Positions 25,904-33,966 of a stretch of DNA of 64,000 nt are shown in pieces. The notes under the pieces were generated by a model that saw only the letters and a program-made list of their open reading frames with translations, was not told where the DNA came from and did not search any database. The translations under genes were made by a program, and so were the position numbers. Within the stretch, counting starts at the first letter, position 1; every line of letters starts with the position of its first letter. The DNA is from Lactonifactor sp. BIOML-A5 (GTDB lineage Bacteria; Bacillota; Clostridia; Lachnospirales; Lachnospiraceae), in the NCBI RefSeq assembly GCF_009677585.1, contig NZ_WKYV01000024.1, positions 25,968-89,967 on the forward strand, written 5' to 3'.

Positions 25904-26755
25904 ATGCCGAATATAGAAGAGCAAAGAAGAGTATATTATGACTTTGAGCTGGAATTAGAAGCGTACAATCTGAAAGGGATTGTGCAGAAATTTCCAAATC
26001 ATTTTCATGATTACTATGTTATAGGATTTGTGGAGGGAGGCAGGCGTCACCTGTGGTGCAGAGGTAAAGAGTATGAAGTTGCGGCCGGGGATCTGCTTTT
26101 GTTTAATCCCAGAGATAATCACTGCTGCGGGCCTGTAAACGGGGAGAACCTGGATTACCGGGCAGTTAATATAAAGCCGGAAATAATGGAACAGGCGGTG
26201 CAGGAGATTACCGGAAAAAAATATTTGCCTCACTTTGACCGCAGCGTGGTGTATCAGAGTGAAACGGCCCCTTCTGTCAATACGCTGTATCAGAGTATTG
26301 TGGAGAAGGCTCCCAAGATGGAGAGGGAGGAGAACCTATTTTTTCTGCTGGAACAGGTAATTGGAGAGTATACAACACCCATAGACGAGATTGCTGTTCC
26401 GGAACCCAACCCTCAGATTCAGATGCTCTGTGAATATATGGAAAAACATTTTTATGAAAATATAACCCTGGACGAACTTTTATCTATGACCAGCTTCGGG
26501 AAATCCTATCTTCTGCGGACCTTTACCAAAGAGACCGGCGTGTCTCCTTACCGGTACCTGCAGAATGTGCGGTTAAAACAAGCCAAAAAGCTTTTGGAGC
26601 AGGGGGAGACACCAGTGGATGTTTCAGGTATGACTGGGTTTTCTGATCAGAGCCACTTTACAAACTTCTTTAAGGAGTTTATAGGACTGACACCGAAACA
26701 GTATCAGAGAATCTTTCAGCAGCCGGCAGGACCCGGCTCTGCAGCAAAGGAGTAA
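25904..26755 (+). CDS. AraC-family regulator with N-terminal cupin domain
   Basis: A 283-residue regulator. The N-terminal cupin-like sensor (about 20-95) contains HFHDYYVIGFVEGG and LLLFNPRDNHCC. The C-terminal pair of helix-turn-helix motifs (about 175-272) includes LSMTSFGKSYLLRTFTKETG and the AraC signature FSDQSHFTNFFKEFIGLTPKQY. It lies 4 bases upstream of an EamA transporter and probably activates it. The ligand is unknown; in this class it is often an amino acid or sugar. Confidence 0.9.
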   Translation: MPNIEEQRRVYYDFELELEAYNLKGIVQKFPNHFHDYYVIGFVEGGRRHLWCRGKEYEVAAGDLLLFNPRDNHCCGPVNGENLDYRAVNIKPEIMEQAVQEITGKKYLPHFDRSVVYQSETAPSVNTLYQSIVEKAPKMEREENLFFLLEQVIGEYTTPIDEIAVPEPNPQIQMLCEYMEKHFYENITLDELLSMTSFGKSYLLRTFTKETGVSPYRYLQNVRLKQAKKLLEQGETPVDVSGMTGFSDQSHFTNFFKEFIGLTPKQYQRIFQQPAGPGSAAKE

Positions 26756-26759
26756 TAGA

Positions 26760-27698
26760 ATGGAAAAGCAAACTACTGTCCGGGGCCATGCCGCTGCGGG
26801 CGTAACAATACTGATCTGGGGCACCACCTTTATATCCACAAAGGTATTATTAAGGGAGTTTACGCCTATAGAAATATTATTTATACGTTTCCTGATGGGA
26901 TATCTTGTGCTGTGGCTGGTATATCCCAGAAAGCTTGTCCTGGCCTCCAGGAGACAGGAGTGGTATTTCGCTGCAGCGGGGCTGACCGGGATTGCCTTAT
27001 ATTATCTGTTGGAAAATATAGCCCTTACGTATACCCTGGCATCTAATGTTGGTGTTATTATATCCATTGCCCCGTTTTTTACTGCTGTATTTTCCTGGAT
27101 ATTTCTGGGGGGAGACAGACCGGGAAAACGCTTTCTGTCCGGTTTTGTCATTGCCATGGGAGGAATAGCCCTGATCAGCTTCAGCAGTGAGGCAAAGCTC
27201 GCTATCAATCCTCTGGGAGATATACTGGCAGTGGCGGCTGCAGTTGTGTGGGCGGCATACTCTACCATAACAAAGAAAGTCAGCGCCTTTGGCTATCATG
27301 TGATACAGGCAACCCGGCGCACATTTTTTTACGGGCTGATTTTCATGATCCCCGTTATTCTGGCAAGTGATTTTAAGATAAGTCTGGGACAGGTGACCCA
27401 GCTGAAAAATATGGGGAATCTGCTGTTCCTGGGAGTTGGGGCGTCTGCCATATGCTTTGTAACCTGGAATTTCGGGGTGAAAATCCTGGGGCCGGTCAAA
27501 ACCAGTGTGTATATCTATATGGTTCCGGTAATTACAGCGGTAACCTCGGCAATTATATTAGGGGAGAGGATACCGGGTGCATCCGTTTTAGGGATACTTA
27601 TGACACTGGCGGGATTGCTGTTGTCAGAGGGAAGAAGTAAGAAGATAGAGATAGGAAGTGAAAAAGGGACAGGGCTTTCTGAATCGGGGACACCCTGA
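26760..27698 (+). CDS. EamA/DMT-family exporter
   Basis: A 312-residue ten-span membrane protein. Two EamA repeats are visible: WGTTFISTKVLLREFTPIEI in the first and AVVWAAYSTITKKV with SVYIYMVPVITA in the second. Such proteins export amino acids or other metabolites. It is coupled to the AraC gene (4-base gap). The last about 11 residues (KGTGLSESGTP) are encoded by sequence that looks like part of the repeat/hairpin element at 27665-27743, so the tail may be acquired. Confidence 0.85.
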   Translation: MEKQTTVRGHAAAGVTILIWGTTFISTKVLLREFTPIEILFIRFLMGYLVLWLVYPRKLVLASRRQEWYFAAAGLTGIALYYLLENIALTYTLASNVGVIISIAPFFTAVFSWIFLGGDRPGKRFLSGFVIAMGGIALISFSSEAKLAINPLGDILAVAAAVVWAAYSTITKKVSAFGYHVIQATRRTFFYGLIFMIPVILASDFKISLGQVTQLKNMGNLLFLGVGASAICFVTWNFGVKILGPVKTSVYIYMVPVITAVTSAIILGERIPGASVLGILMTLAGLLLSEGRSKKIEIGSEKGTGLSESGTP

Positions 27699-27743
27699 GT
27701 TGATTTGGGGACGTGTTCTTTTTAAAAAGAACACGTCCCCAAA
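27665..27743. repeat. REP-like palindromic element, also a bidirectional terminator
   Basis: TTTGGGGACGTGTTCTTTTT (27704-27723) is followed directly by its exact complement (27724-27743), a 20-bp perfect palindrome with A and T runs at its centre. Just upstream, GGGACAGGG and GGGGACACCCTG add related GGGAC repeats that run into the end of the EamA gene. The form resembles intergenic repeats common in clostridial genomes. It separates convergent genes. Confidence 0.65.
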
Positions 27744-27750
27744 TTTACAT

Positions 27751-30129
27751 TTACTGCCATTTCCAGTCTCTGATTTCCGGCAGATCCTGGCCATATTCGG
27801 CAATATATTGTTTATGCTCTACTAACTTATCCCTCATTTTCTGTACCAGATAGGAACCCCGGTTGCCCAGCTGGGGCAGGTGCTGAATGACATCCTGTAC
27901 CAGGTGGAAGCGGTCAATTTCGTTCTGTACACGCATATCGAAGGGGGTGGTGATAGTCCCCTCTTCCTGATATCCGTGAACATACAGATTCCGGTTGTGC
28001 CGGTGGTAGGTGAGCTCATGGATCAGGGTCGGATATCCGTGGAAGTTAAATATGATGGGTTTATCTTTGGTAAATAGTGCATCGTAGTCTGCATCGCTTA
28101 AGCCGTGGGGATGCTTGGACTGGGGCTCCAGCTTCATTAGGTCTACGATGTTTATTACACGGATTTTAATTTCCGGCATTGCTTCTCTTAGGATGGTTAC
28201 TGCTGCCAGGGTTTCAAGGGTTGGGGTATCCCCGCAGCAGGCCATGACTACGTCGGGCTCTTCGCCCTGATCGCTGCTGGCCCACTCCCAGATGCCGATT
28301 CCCTGGGTACAGTGTTTTACTGCCTGTTCCATAGTAAGCCACTGCGTGCTGGGATGCTTGGAGGTAACCATAACATTCACGTAATTTTTACTTCTGATGC
28401 AGTGGTCAAAGCAGGAGAGCAGACAGTTGGTGTCAGGCGGAAGGTATAAGCGCACTACATCTGCCTTTTTGTTGGCCACATGATCCAGGAATCCGGGATC
28501 CTGATGGGTAAATCCATTATGGTCCTGCTGCCATACATTTGAGCTTAAGATGAAGTTCAGGGAGGCGATTTTCTGCCGCCAGGGAAGCTCTGAGGTTACC
28601 TTCAGCCATTTTGCGTGCTGGCTGAACATAGAATCTACGATCCGGATAAATGCTTCGTAGCTGGCAAAGAAGCCGTGGCGTCCCGTGAGAAGGTAGCCTT
28701 CCAGCCATCCCTCACACATATGCTCGCTTAACATGGAGTCCATGACCCGTCCGTCATGGGAAAGGAATTCATCGTTATCTTTCAGATCCCCGTTCCAGTC
28801 ACGGTTTGTAACCTCAAATACCTTGCCCAGGCGGTTGGACATGGTCTCGTCAGGACCAAAGATACGGAAATTGCGGCTTTTCTCATTTAGTTTAAAAATG
28901 TCTCTTACGAATCCGCCCAGTTCAATCATATCCTGTGCTTTTACTGCGCCCGGAGCTGGAACGTCAAGGCCGTAGCTGCGGAAATCCGGAAGGCGGAGGT
29001 CACGGAGCAGCAGTCCCCCGTTTGCGTGGGGATTCGCCCCCATACGCCGCTCGCCCTTTGGCGCCAGTTCTTCCAGTTCCGGAATCAGGCGGCCGTTTTC
29101 GTCAAATAATTCTTCCGGGTGATAGCTTAAAAGCCATTCTTTCAGAAGCTCCAGATGCTCTGGCTGTTCCATGGTCATGGGAACCTGATGAGCACGGAAA
29201 GTACCCTCGATCTCGTTGCCGTCCACAATCTTCGGTCCGGTCCATCCCTTTGGTGTGCGGAGAATTATCATAGGCCACTTGGGACGGGTGGAATCATTGT
29301 TTTCCCTTGCATTAATCTGTATCTCTTTGATTTCTTCAATTACCGCATCCAGCGTCTCGGCCATGAGGCGGTGCATGGTCATTGGGTCATCGCCTTCTAC
29401 GAAGTATGGTTTCCATCCGCAGCCTTCAAAGAATTTTTCCAGCTCTTCATGGGAGATGCGGGAGAAAATGGTGGGGTTGCTGATCTTATATCCATTCAGA
29501 TGCATAATAGGAAGTACGGCACCGTCGGTCACAGGGTTTAAAAATTTATTGGAATGCCAGGCGGTAGCCAGAGGACCGGTCTCTGCCTCACCGTCACCTA
29601 CCACGCAGGTGGTGATAAGCTCCGGGTTATCGAATACTGAGCCGAATGCATGAGCGAGAGAATACCCAAGCTCGCCGCCCTCATTGATAGATCCCGGGGT
29701 TTCCGGGGCTACATGGCTGGAGATTCCGCCGGGGAAAGAAAATTGTTTGAATAATTTTTTCATACCCTCCACATCACGGCTGATGTTAGGATATACTTCG
29801 CTGTATGTACCTTCCAGGTAAGTATTGGCCACCATAAAGTTTCCCCCGTGTCCCGGCCCTGAGATATAGATCATGTCCAGATTGTAGCGCTTAATCACGC
29901 GGTTTAAGTGTACATAGATAAAGTTCTGGCCTGGTACGGTTCCCCAGTGGCCTACGATCTTTTTCTTTACATGCTCCATGGTAAGAGGCTCACGCAGCAG
30001 CGGATTGTCAAGCAAATAGAGTTGTCCGGCGGAAAGATAATTGTCTGCTCTCCAGTAGGCATCCATCTTCTGAAGCAGCTCATCACTTAAAGGCTGCTTT
30101 TCCAGACAGGTATTCGTTGTTTCTGGCAT
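27751..30129 (-). CDS. xfp: Phosphoketolase (xylulose-5-P/fructose-6-P)
   Basis: A 792-residue thiamine diphosphate enzyme that splits xylulose-5-P or fructose-6-P to acetyl phosphate plus a sugar phosphate. The TPP motif [20 protein letters not shown] is visible near residue 185, ISGPGHGG near 75, and the C-terminal phosphoketolase domain with [20 protein letters not shown] lies 7 bases before the ATG at 30129; an earlier in-frame ATG lacks this. It is a single-gene transcript giving the cell a pentose route to acetate and ATP. Confidence 0.95.
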   Translation of the reverse strand: MPETTNTCLEKQPLSDELLQKMDAYWRADNYLSAGQLYLLDNPLLREPLTMEHVKKKIVGHWGTVPGQNFIYVHLNRVIKRYNLDMIYISGPGHGGNFMVANTYLEGTYSEVYPNISRDVEGMKKLFKQFSFPGGISSHVAPETPGSINEGGELGYSLAHAFGSVFDNPELITTCVVGDGEAETGPLATAWHSNKFLNPVTDGAVLPIMHLNGYKISNPTIFSRISHEELEKFFEGCGWKPYFVEGDDPMTMHRLMAETLDAVIEEIKEIQINARENNDSTRPKWPMIILRTPKGWTGPKIVDGNEIEGTFRAHQVPMTMEQPEHLELLKEWLLSYHPEELFDENGRLIPELEELAPKGERRMGANPHANGGLLLRDLRLPDFRSYGLDVPAPGAVKAQDMIELGGFVRDIFKLNEKSRNFRIFGPDETMSNRLGKVFEVTNRDWNGDLKDNDEFLSHDGRVMDSMLSEHMCEGWLEGYLLTGRHGFFASYEAFIRIVDSMFSQHAKWLKVTSELPWRQKIASLNFILSSNVWQQDHNGFTHQDPGFLDHVANKKADVVRLYLPPDTNCLLSCFDHCIRSKNYVNVMVTSKHPSTQWLTMEQAVKHCTQGIGIWEWASSDQGEEPDVVMACCGDTPTLETLAAVTILREAMPEIKIRVINIVDLMKLEPQSKHPHGLSDADYDALFTKDKPIIFNFHGYPTLIHELTYHRHNRNLYVHGYQEEGTITTPFDMRVQNEIDRFHLVQDVIQHLPQLGNRGSYLVQKMRDKLVEHKQYIAEYGQDLPEIRDWKWQ

Positions 30130-30185
30130 GGTAATACTCCTTTCGTAAATCATCTTAATAAAGTGTTTATTTTTTAACAAACATG

Positions 30186-30214
30186 AGTATAGTACTTGTT
30201 GACATGTAACACAA
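30186..30214 (-). promoter_or_regulatory. Promoter of xfp
   Basis: On the minus strand, TTGTGT (30209-30214), exactly 17 bases, then TATACT (30186-30191), 57 bases upstream of the start codon. Confidence 0.7.
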
Positions 30215-30541
30215 CTTGTTTTTGAAGAAAGTTATAGAAATAGTTAAGCCTTACCAGCGGTTATTCATACAGGAATAAGCCTTATATTCCCATAACAAAG
30301 GGGTTTTACTATGAGGTACGTCTCACGGCAAGACAATAAGGCTCCTGGAATCTGCTGAAATAGAAGGGAAAGAAGTGGAAGAATGATACAAGTTAGATAC
30401 ATATCATACAAGAACTTGAGACACTGGGATGTGAAGTGGTCTGAACCAGATTTAAAAAGTGGTCTAAAACAGCTGCATGAAACATAAAAATACAGGGACT
30501 TGGTAAAGTTTTGCACACAAGTGGAGAAGGGCGATGAATGT
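30215..30541. other. 327-base stretch without a supported gene
   Basis: Sequence between the xfp promoter and the HPr-like gene. It must contain the promoter of the latter, but no clear -35/-10 pair stands out. A minus-strand frame covers it but has no ribosome site and overlaps the HPr-like gene. Nothing else is recognised. Confidence 0.5.
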
Positions 30542-30772
30542 ATGAAAGAAGTGAACATTGTTTTCCGGAATCCGGAGGAAGTACAGGAATTCATAACCAT
30601 TGCATCAAAATATCCGTATAATATGGATATGAAACGGGGGGCATATATGATAGATGCGAAATCCATTCTCGGTATTCTGAGTCTTGGAGTAGGGCAGAGG
30701 ATGAAGCTCCAGATCCTGGAGGATAACTGTGAGGAGCTGGTATATTGCATCAGAAAATTCTGTACCACCTGA
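30542..30772 (+). CDS. HPr-like protein lacking the phosphorylated histidine
   Basis: A 76-residue protein with the HPr fold pattern: KEVNIVFRNPEEVQEFITIAS, then MIDAKSILGILSLGVGQRMKLQI. The second stretch matches the regulatory Ser46 region of HPr (KSILGILSLG), but the first loop has PYNMDMKRG where catalytic His15 would lie. It therefore cannot carry sugar-transport phosphate in the usual way and may be regulatory, like Crh. The start with AGAAGGG upstream fits the domain boundary. It is a single gene ending at a terminator. Confidence 0.75.
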   Translation: MKEVNIVFRNPEEVQEFITIASKYPYNMDMKRGAYMIDAKSILGILSLGVGQRMKLQILEDNCEELVYCIRKFCTT

Positions 30773-30803
30773 CGACAGACAGCGATGAGTTTTATGAATC
30801 AAA

Positions 30804-30848
30804 GATGCCGCAGCACAGGCCTGTATGACTGTACTGCGGCATCCTTTT
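30804..30848. terminator. Terminator between the HPr-like and CatA-like genes
   Basis: GATGCCGCAG (30804-30813) pairs with CTGCGGCATC (30834-30843), then CTTTT. It lies between convergent genes. Confidence 0.75.
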
Positions 30849-31482
30849 ATATGGGCAGATTCTTTATTATTTTATCCAGCGCCTCATAAAACCCTGCAAT
30901 CTGCAATCCGTCAACCAGGGCGTGATGACAGAGCACAGAGACTGGGATCACAGTCTCTTCATGAAGGACAGAGTATCTGCCCCATGTAATCCTTGGATTG
31001 CTGTCGGCCGGCATGGGAACAGGCTGAATAAAAGAAGTATAGGAAAACCATGGAAGGGTGGATATAAAAATCAGTTCATTCCCGTCTTCCTCATTATCCT
31101 CCACAGATCTTACCTCCTTCGCCTGATTCTGTTCTGAAACAGCATAGGGCAGATACTCGGAGAAAGGCATATTGCTGTCAAGGGTGCAGTAGCAGTAGGT
31201 GCCGTCCTCCAAAGCTACGGTGTGGGAAGTTCTGCAGTTTTCATATTCTATAATCTGGTCTCCGGAAATTCTCTGACGAAATTCTGGTATCTCGTTGGCT
31301 GCTTTTGAAATACAGTAGCAAAAGGTCAGAAAAAATGGGAGCTTTTTTTCTTTTATCTTCTTTAAAAAGTCTGTAATTGTCACATTAACAGTGACTCCCA
31401 CATAGGGGTAGGCCAGACTGTTAAAGTAGTCAAAATGCTTTTTTCTTTTATAAGTATTCATGTCTAGATATTGATATTTCAT
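30847..31482 (-). CDS. CatA-like O-acetyltransferase
   Basis: A 211-residue protein of the chloramphenicol acetyltransferase fold. The catalytic motif HHALVDG (HHxxxDG) is near residue 188. The N-terminal FDYFNSLAYPYVGVTVNV and LPFFLTFCYCISKAANEIPEF match the family. Chromosomal CatA-like proteins often do not confer resistance, so the natural substrate is unknown. It has its own promoter on the minus strand, facing the LacI-type regulator. Confidence 0.85.
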   Translation of the reverse strand: MKYQYLDMNTYKRKKHFDYFNSLAYPYVGVTVNVTITDFLKKIKEKKLPFFLTFCYCISKAANEIPEFRQRISGDQIIEYENCRTSHTVALEDGTYCYCTLDSNMPFSEYLPYAVSEQNQAKEVRSVEDNEEDGNELIFISTLPWFSYTSFIQPVPMPADSNPRITWGRYSVLHEETVIPVSVLCHHALVDGLQIAGFYEALDKIIKNLPI

Positions 31483-31556
31483 AATAATTTATCCCTTCGA
31501 ATGTTTGTAATAATCCAAAACTGCCTGAGCTGTGTGATTATCATATACTATTTTGT

Positions 31557-31586
31557 ATTATATAGGATACAAAAAACGCATGTCAA
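31557..31586 (-). promoter_or_regulatory. Promoter of the CatA-like gene
   Basis: On the minus strand, TTGACA (31581-31586), 18 bases, TATAAT (31557-31562). Both boxes are perfect consensus. Confidence 0.8.
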
Positions 31587-31615
31587 TATATATCATAGTC
31601 CTATTCTTCCTGCGA

Positions 31616-31665
31616 TTGACAATTATTGCCTGAAATAGTATGATAAATCTATAAATTTACGTAAA
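31616..31665 (+). promoter_or_regulatory. Promoter and TTTACGTAAA operator of the first LacI-type gene
   Basis: TTGACA (31616-31621), exactly 17 bases, TATGAT (31639-31644). The palindrome TTTACGTAAA (31656-31665) lies over the expected transcription start, the position for a repressor. The same 10-mer recurs at 33808 and 35976. Confidence 0.8.
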
Positions 31666-31687
31666 AACGGGAATGGGAGAAGGAAGA

Positions 31688-33682
31688 ATGGGTGTTACAA
31701 TTAAAGAAATAGCAGAGGAAGCAGGCGTCTCCATTGCTACGGTGTCCCACGCGCTGAATAAAACCCGCTATGTCAGCCCTGAGATATCCGACAGGGTGCT
31801 GGCCATTGCACGGAAAAAGGGATATAAGGCAAAGCATGGGGTGAGTGAAAAAACCCGGAAGTATAAATTAGGAAAAATGTCCGAGATAGCTCTGGTGATA
31901 CCCAACACCTTCAGCGTGGTGTATACACGTCTGATCGCGGTTCTCTCCAAGCTGGTGGATGAAGAGGGCTACACGCTGTCCATATACCTTTCTGACGGGG
32001 AGGCGGAACAGGAACGGCATATTCTAAATGAGATTATATCCAACCGCAGAATCGCCGGGGTCATACTCTGTCCGGCAGATTCGGGAAAAAAACAGTATCA
32101 GAAGCTGATGAACTGCGGCAGGCCTTTTGTATGTCTGGAGCGTATGATTGAAGGGGAGGAGGCAGACGCGGTTATCTCTGATAATGTACAGGGGCTGAGG
32201 ACCGGCACAGAGCACCTGATTAAATGCGGTCATGAGAGAATCGCATTGCTTTTGGAAGACAAAACTCTGAGTACAGTAAAAGGCAGAAGAGAAGGCTATC
32301 TGCAGGCTTTAAGAGAATATGATGTTCCCTGCGACGAAGAGCTCATCGCCTGTGTTGGCCTGGAGGACGGGGAAGAGGCAAAGGAGTCCATCAAAGCATT
32401 TATCAAAAAAATGTCGCCCACTGCGATTCTGGCCGGAGGCAACACGCTGACGTTAAGATGCCTGAAGGCCATGGGAGAGATGGGACTGGAGTGCCCAAAG
32501 GATATCTCCATCGTGGGGTTTGGAGATGACAAATGGTGCGAGCTCATAACCCCGGCGCTGACTACCCTGATACAGGATACGGAGGAGATTGGAAGAAAGA
32601 CGGTTCACCTTTTGCTCAATAAAATAGAAGGTGTTACCCAGGAAAGGTACGCGGCACAGAAAATCGTAGTTCCTATGGAGTTATCTGTACGCAAATCCAC
32701 TTTGAACATTGCCCGGGGTCCCTTTGGAGAAAAAGTGGTGTATCCGGAGGAAAATTTCCTTTCGGAGGAAGAGCTTGAAGTCCTGAAAAACGGGAACTAC
32801 ACGGTAGGCATTTCCTTTCATTATACAGGAAATGAATGGACGAGGCTTCACGAAAAGGCAATCAAAGATACCCTGAACAATATGGGGGTCCGGGTACTTT
32901 CCGTGACAGATGCCAATTTTGATCCGGATCTGCAGAATACACAGCTGGAGGGCCTGATAATGCAGCATCCGGATGCAATTATCGCCGTACCCACAGATGA
33001 GGTGAAAACGGCAGCAAAGTTTAAGGAGCTGGCCGGGCAGACGAAGCTTATCCTGATAAACAATATGCCAAACAGCCTGGGGAAGGATGAATACAGCTGC
33101 TGGCTGTCGGTCAATGAACGGGAGAACGGCCAGAATGCAGCCAGGATCCTGAGAGAACATTTTCAGGGGCAGGAAAATGTGAAGGTGGGAATGCTGATCC
33201 ACGGGGCGCCCTTTTTTGCTACCAAGCAGAGAGATTTTTTTGCCGAGCAGACATTCCTTGAGGACGGCTCGAATATCCGGGTGGTATCCAAACGGAGCTT
33301 TTATCAGATTGACAATGCCTATGAGGTCTGCCGGCGGATGATACAGGATCATCCGGACATTCAGGGGCTCTATATCACCTGGGATCGCCCGGCGCTTCAG
33401 GCCATCCGGGCTCTGGATGAATTGGGCCGGGAGGATATCGCCATAACCACGACGGATCTGGACTATGAGATTGCAGCCTGCCTGGCAAAGGGCAGATATG
33501 TGGTGGGACTGAGCTCCCAGAGGCCTTACGATCAGGGAATTGCGGTGGCAACGGCAACGGCAAGAGCACTGTTGGGCAAATGTGAACATAAATGCATCGG
33601 AGTGCCTCCCTATACGGTTATGGCCGGCAATCTGGACAAGGCATGGAAGGAAATTCTTAAGACAAAGATGCCGGAATTTTAG
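31688..33682 (+). CDS. LacI-family regulator fused to a second sugar-binding domain
   Basis: About 664 residues, roughly twice the usual LacI length of 330-340. Order: LacI helix-turn-helix (VTIKEIAEEAGVSIATVSHA, residues 3-22) and hinge; a first periplasmic-binding-type sensor (about 60-340) ending with MELSVRKS; then a second, complete sugar-binding domain (about 365-660) starting LKNGNYTVGISFHY. The second domain shares SVTDANFD, GLYITWDRPA and the C-terminal VPP segment with the ABC binding lipoprotein at 37244, so it probably arose from a transporter component. There is no signal peptide, so it is cytoplasmic. A close paralog follows. Start chosen at 31688, where the domain begins and GGAGAAGGA lies upstream. 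Confidence 0.88.
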   Translation: MGVTIKEIAEEAGVSIATVSHALNKTRYVSPEISDRVLAIARKKGYKAKHGVSEKTRKYKLGKMSEIALVIPNTFSVVYTRLIAVLSKLVDEEGYTLSIYLSDGEAEQERHILNEIISNRRIAGVILCPADSGKKQYQKLMNCGRPFVCLERMIEGEEADAVISDNVQGLRTGTEHLIKCGHERIALLLEDKTLSTVKGRREGYLQALREYDVPCDEELIACVGLEDGEEAKESIKAFIKKMSPTAILAGGNTLTLRCLKAMGEMGLECPKDISIVGFGDDKWCELITPALTTLIQDTEEIGRKTVHLLLNKIEGVTQERYAAQKIVVPMELSVRKSTLNIARGPFGEKVVYPEENFLSEEELEVLKNGNYTVGISFHYTGNEWTRLHEKAIKDTLNNMGVRVLSVTDANFDPDLQNTQLEGLIMQHPDAIIAVPTDEVKTAAKFKELAGQTKLILINNMPNSLGKDEYSCWLSVNERENGQNAARILREHFQGQENVKVGMLIHGAPFFATKQRDFFAEQTFLEDGSNIRVVSKRSFYQIDNAYEVCRRMIQDHPDIQGLYITWDRPALQAIRALDELGREDIAITTTDLDYEIAACLAKGRYVVGLSSQRPYDQGIAVATATARALLGKCEHKCIGVPPYTVMAGNLDKAWKEILKTKMPEF

Positions 33683-33753
33683 TCAGCAACGCCCCGCAAG
33701 CAGGGGGTATGCTTCTTGGTCATGAGCGGAAGCGCTGTGATTATGCTGCAGAC

Positions 33754-33793
33754 AAGCGATGGTTTTGAAGAGATCAGAACCGTCGCTTTTTTT
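33754..33793 (+). terminator. Terminator after the first LacI-type gene
   Basis: AAGCGATGGTT (33754-33764) pairs with AACCGTCGCTT (33778-33788, one G-T pair), followed by a T-run to 33793. Confidence 0.85.
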
Positions 33794-33807
33794 GCGCAAA
33801 AACATAA

Positions 33808-33817
33808 TTTACGTAAA
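33808..33817. promoter_or_regulatory. TTTACGTAAA operator upstream of the second LacI-type gene
   Basis: Perfect palindrome in the context AATTTACGTAAAAAT, identical in its core to the sites at 31656 and 35976. Partial copies (TACGTA near 33840 and CACGTAAT near 33919) flank the promoter that follows. Confidence 0.7.
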
Positions 33818-33884
33818 AATACATAAAAAATAGAAAGGGTACGTAAAAAAGAATCCAGAAAAGCGGGTAAAATACGAGAAAGAA

Positions 33885-33913
33885 TTGACAATTTGGCTAA
33901 AAAATATGATAAT
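33885..33913 (+). promoter_or_regulatory. Promoter of the second LacI-type gene
   Basis: TTGACA (33885-33890), 17 bases, GATAAT (33908-33913). A partial CACGTAA operator-like sequence lies just downstream. Confidence 0.65.
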
Positions 33914-33966
33914 TAAATCACGTAATAGTAAAAAATACGATAAAATAGTTAAAAAGGAGAAAGCCT

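Noticed and set aside
30265..30768. A 167-codon minus-strand frame
   Set aside because: It covers the HPr-like gene on the opposite strand, has no ribosome site and a low-information Cys/Ser/Phe-rich translation.
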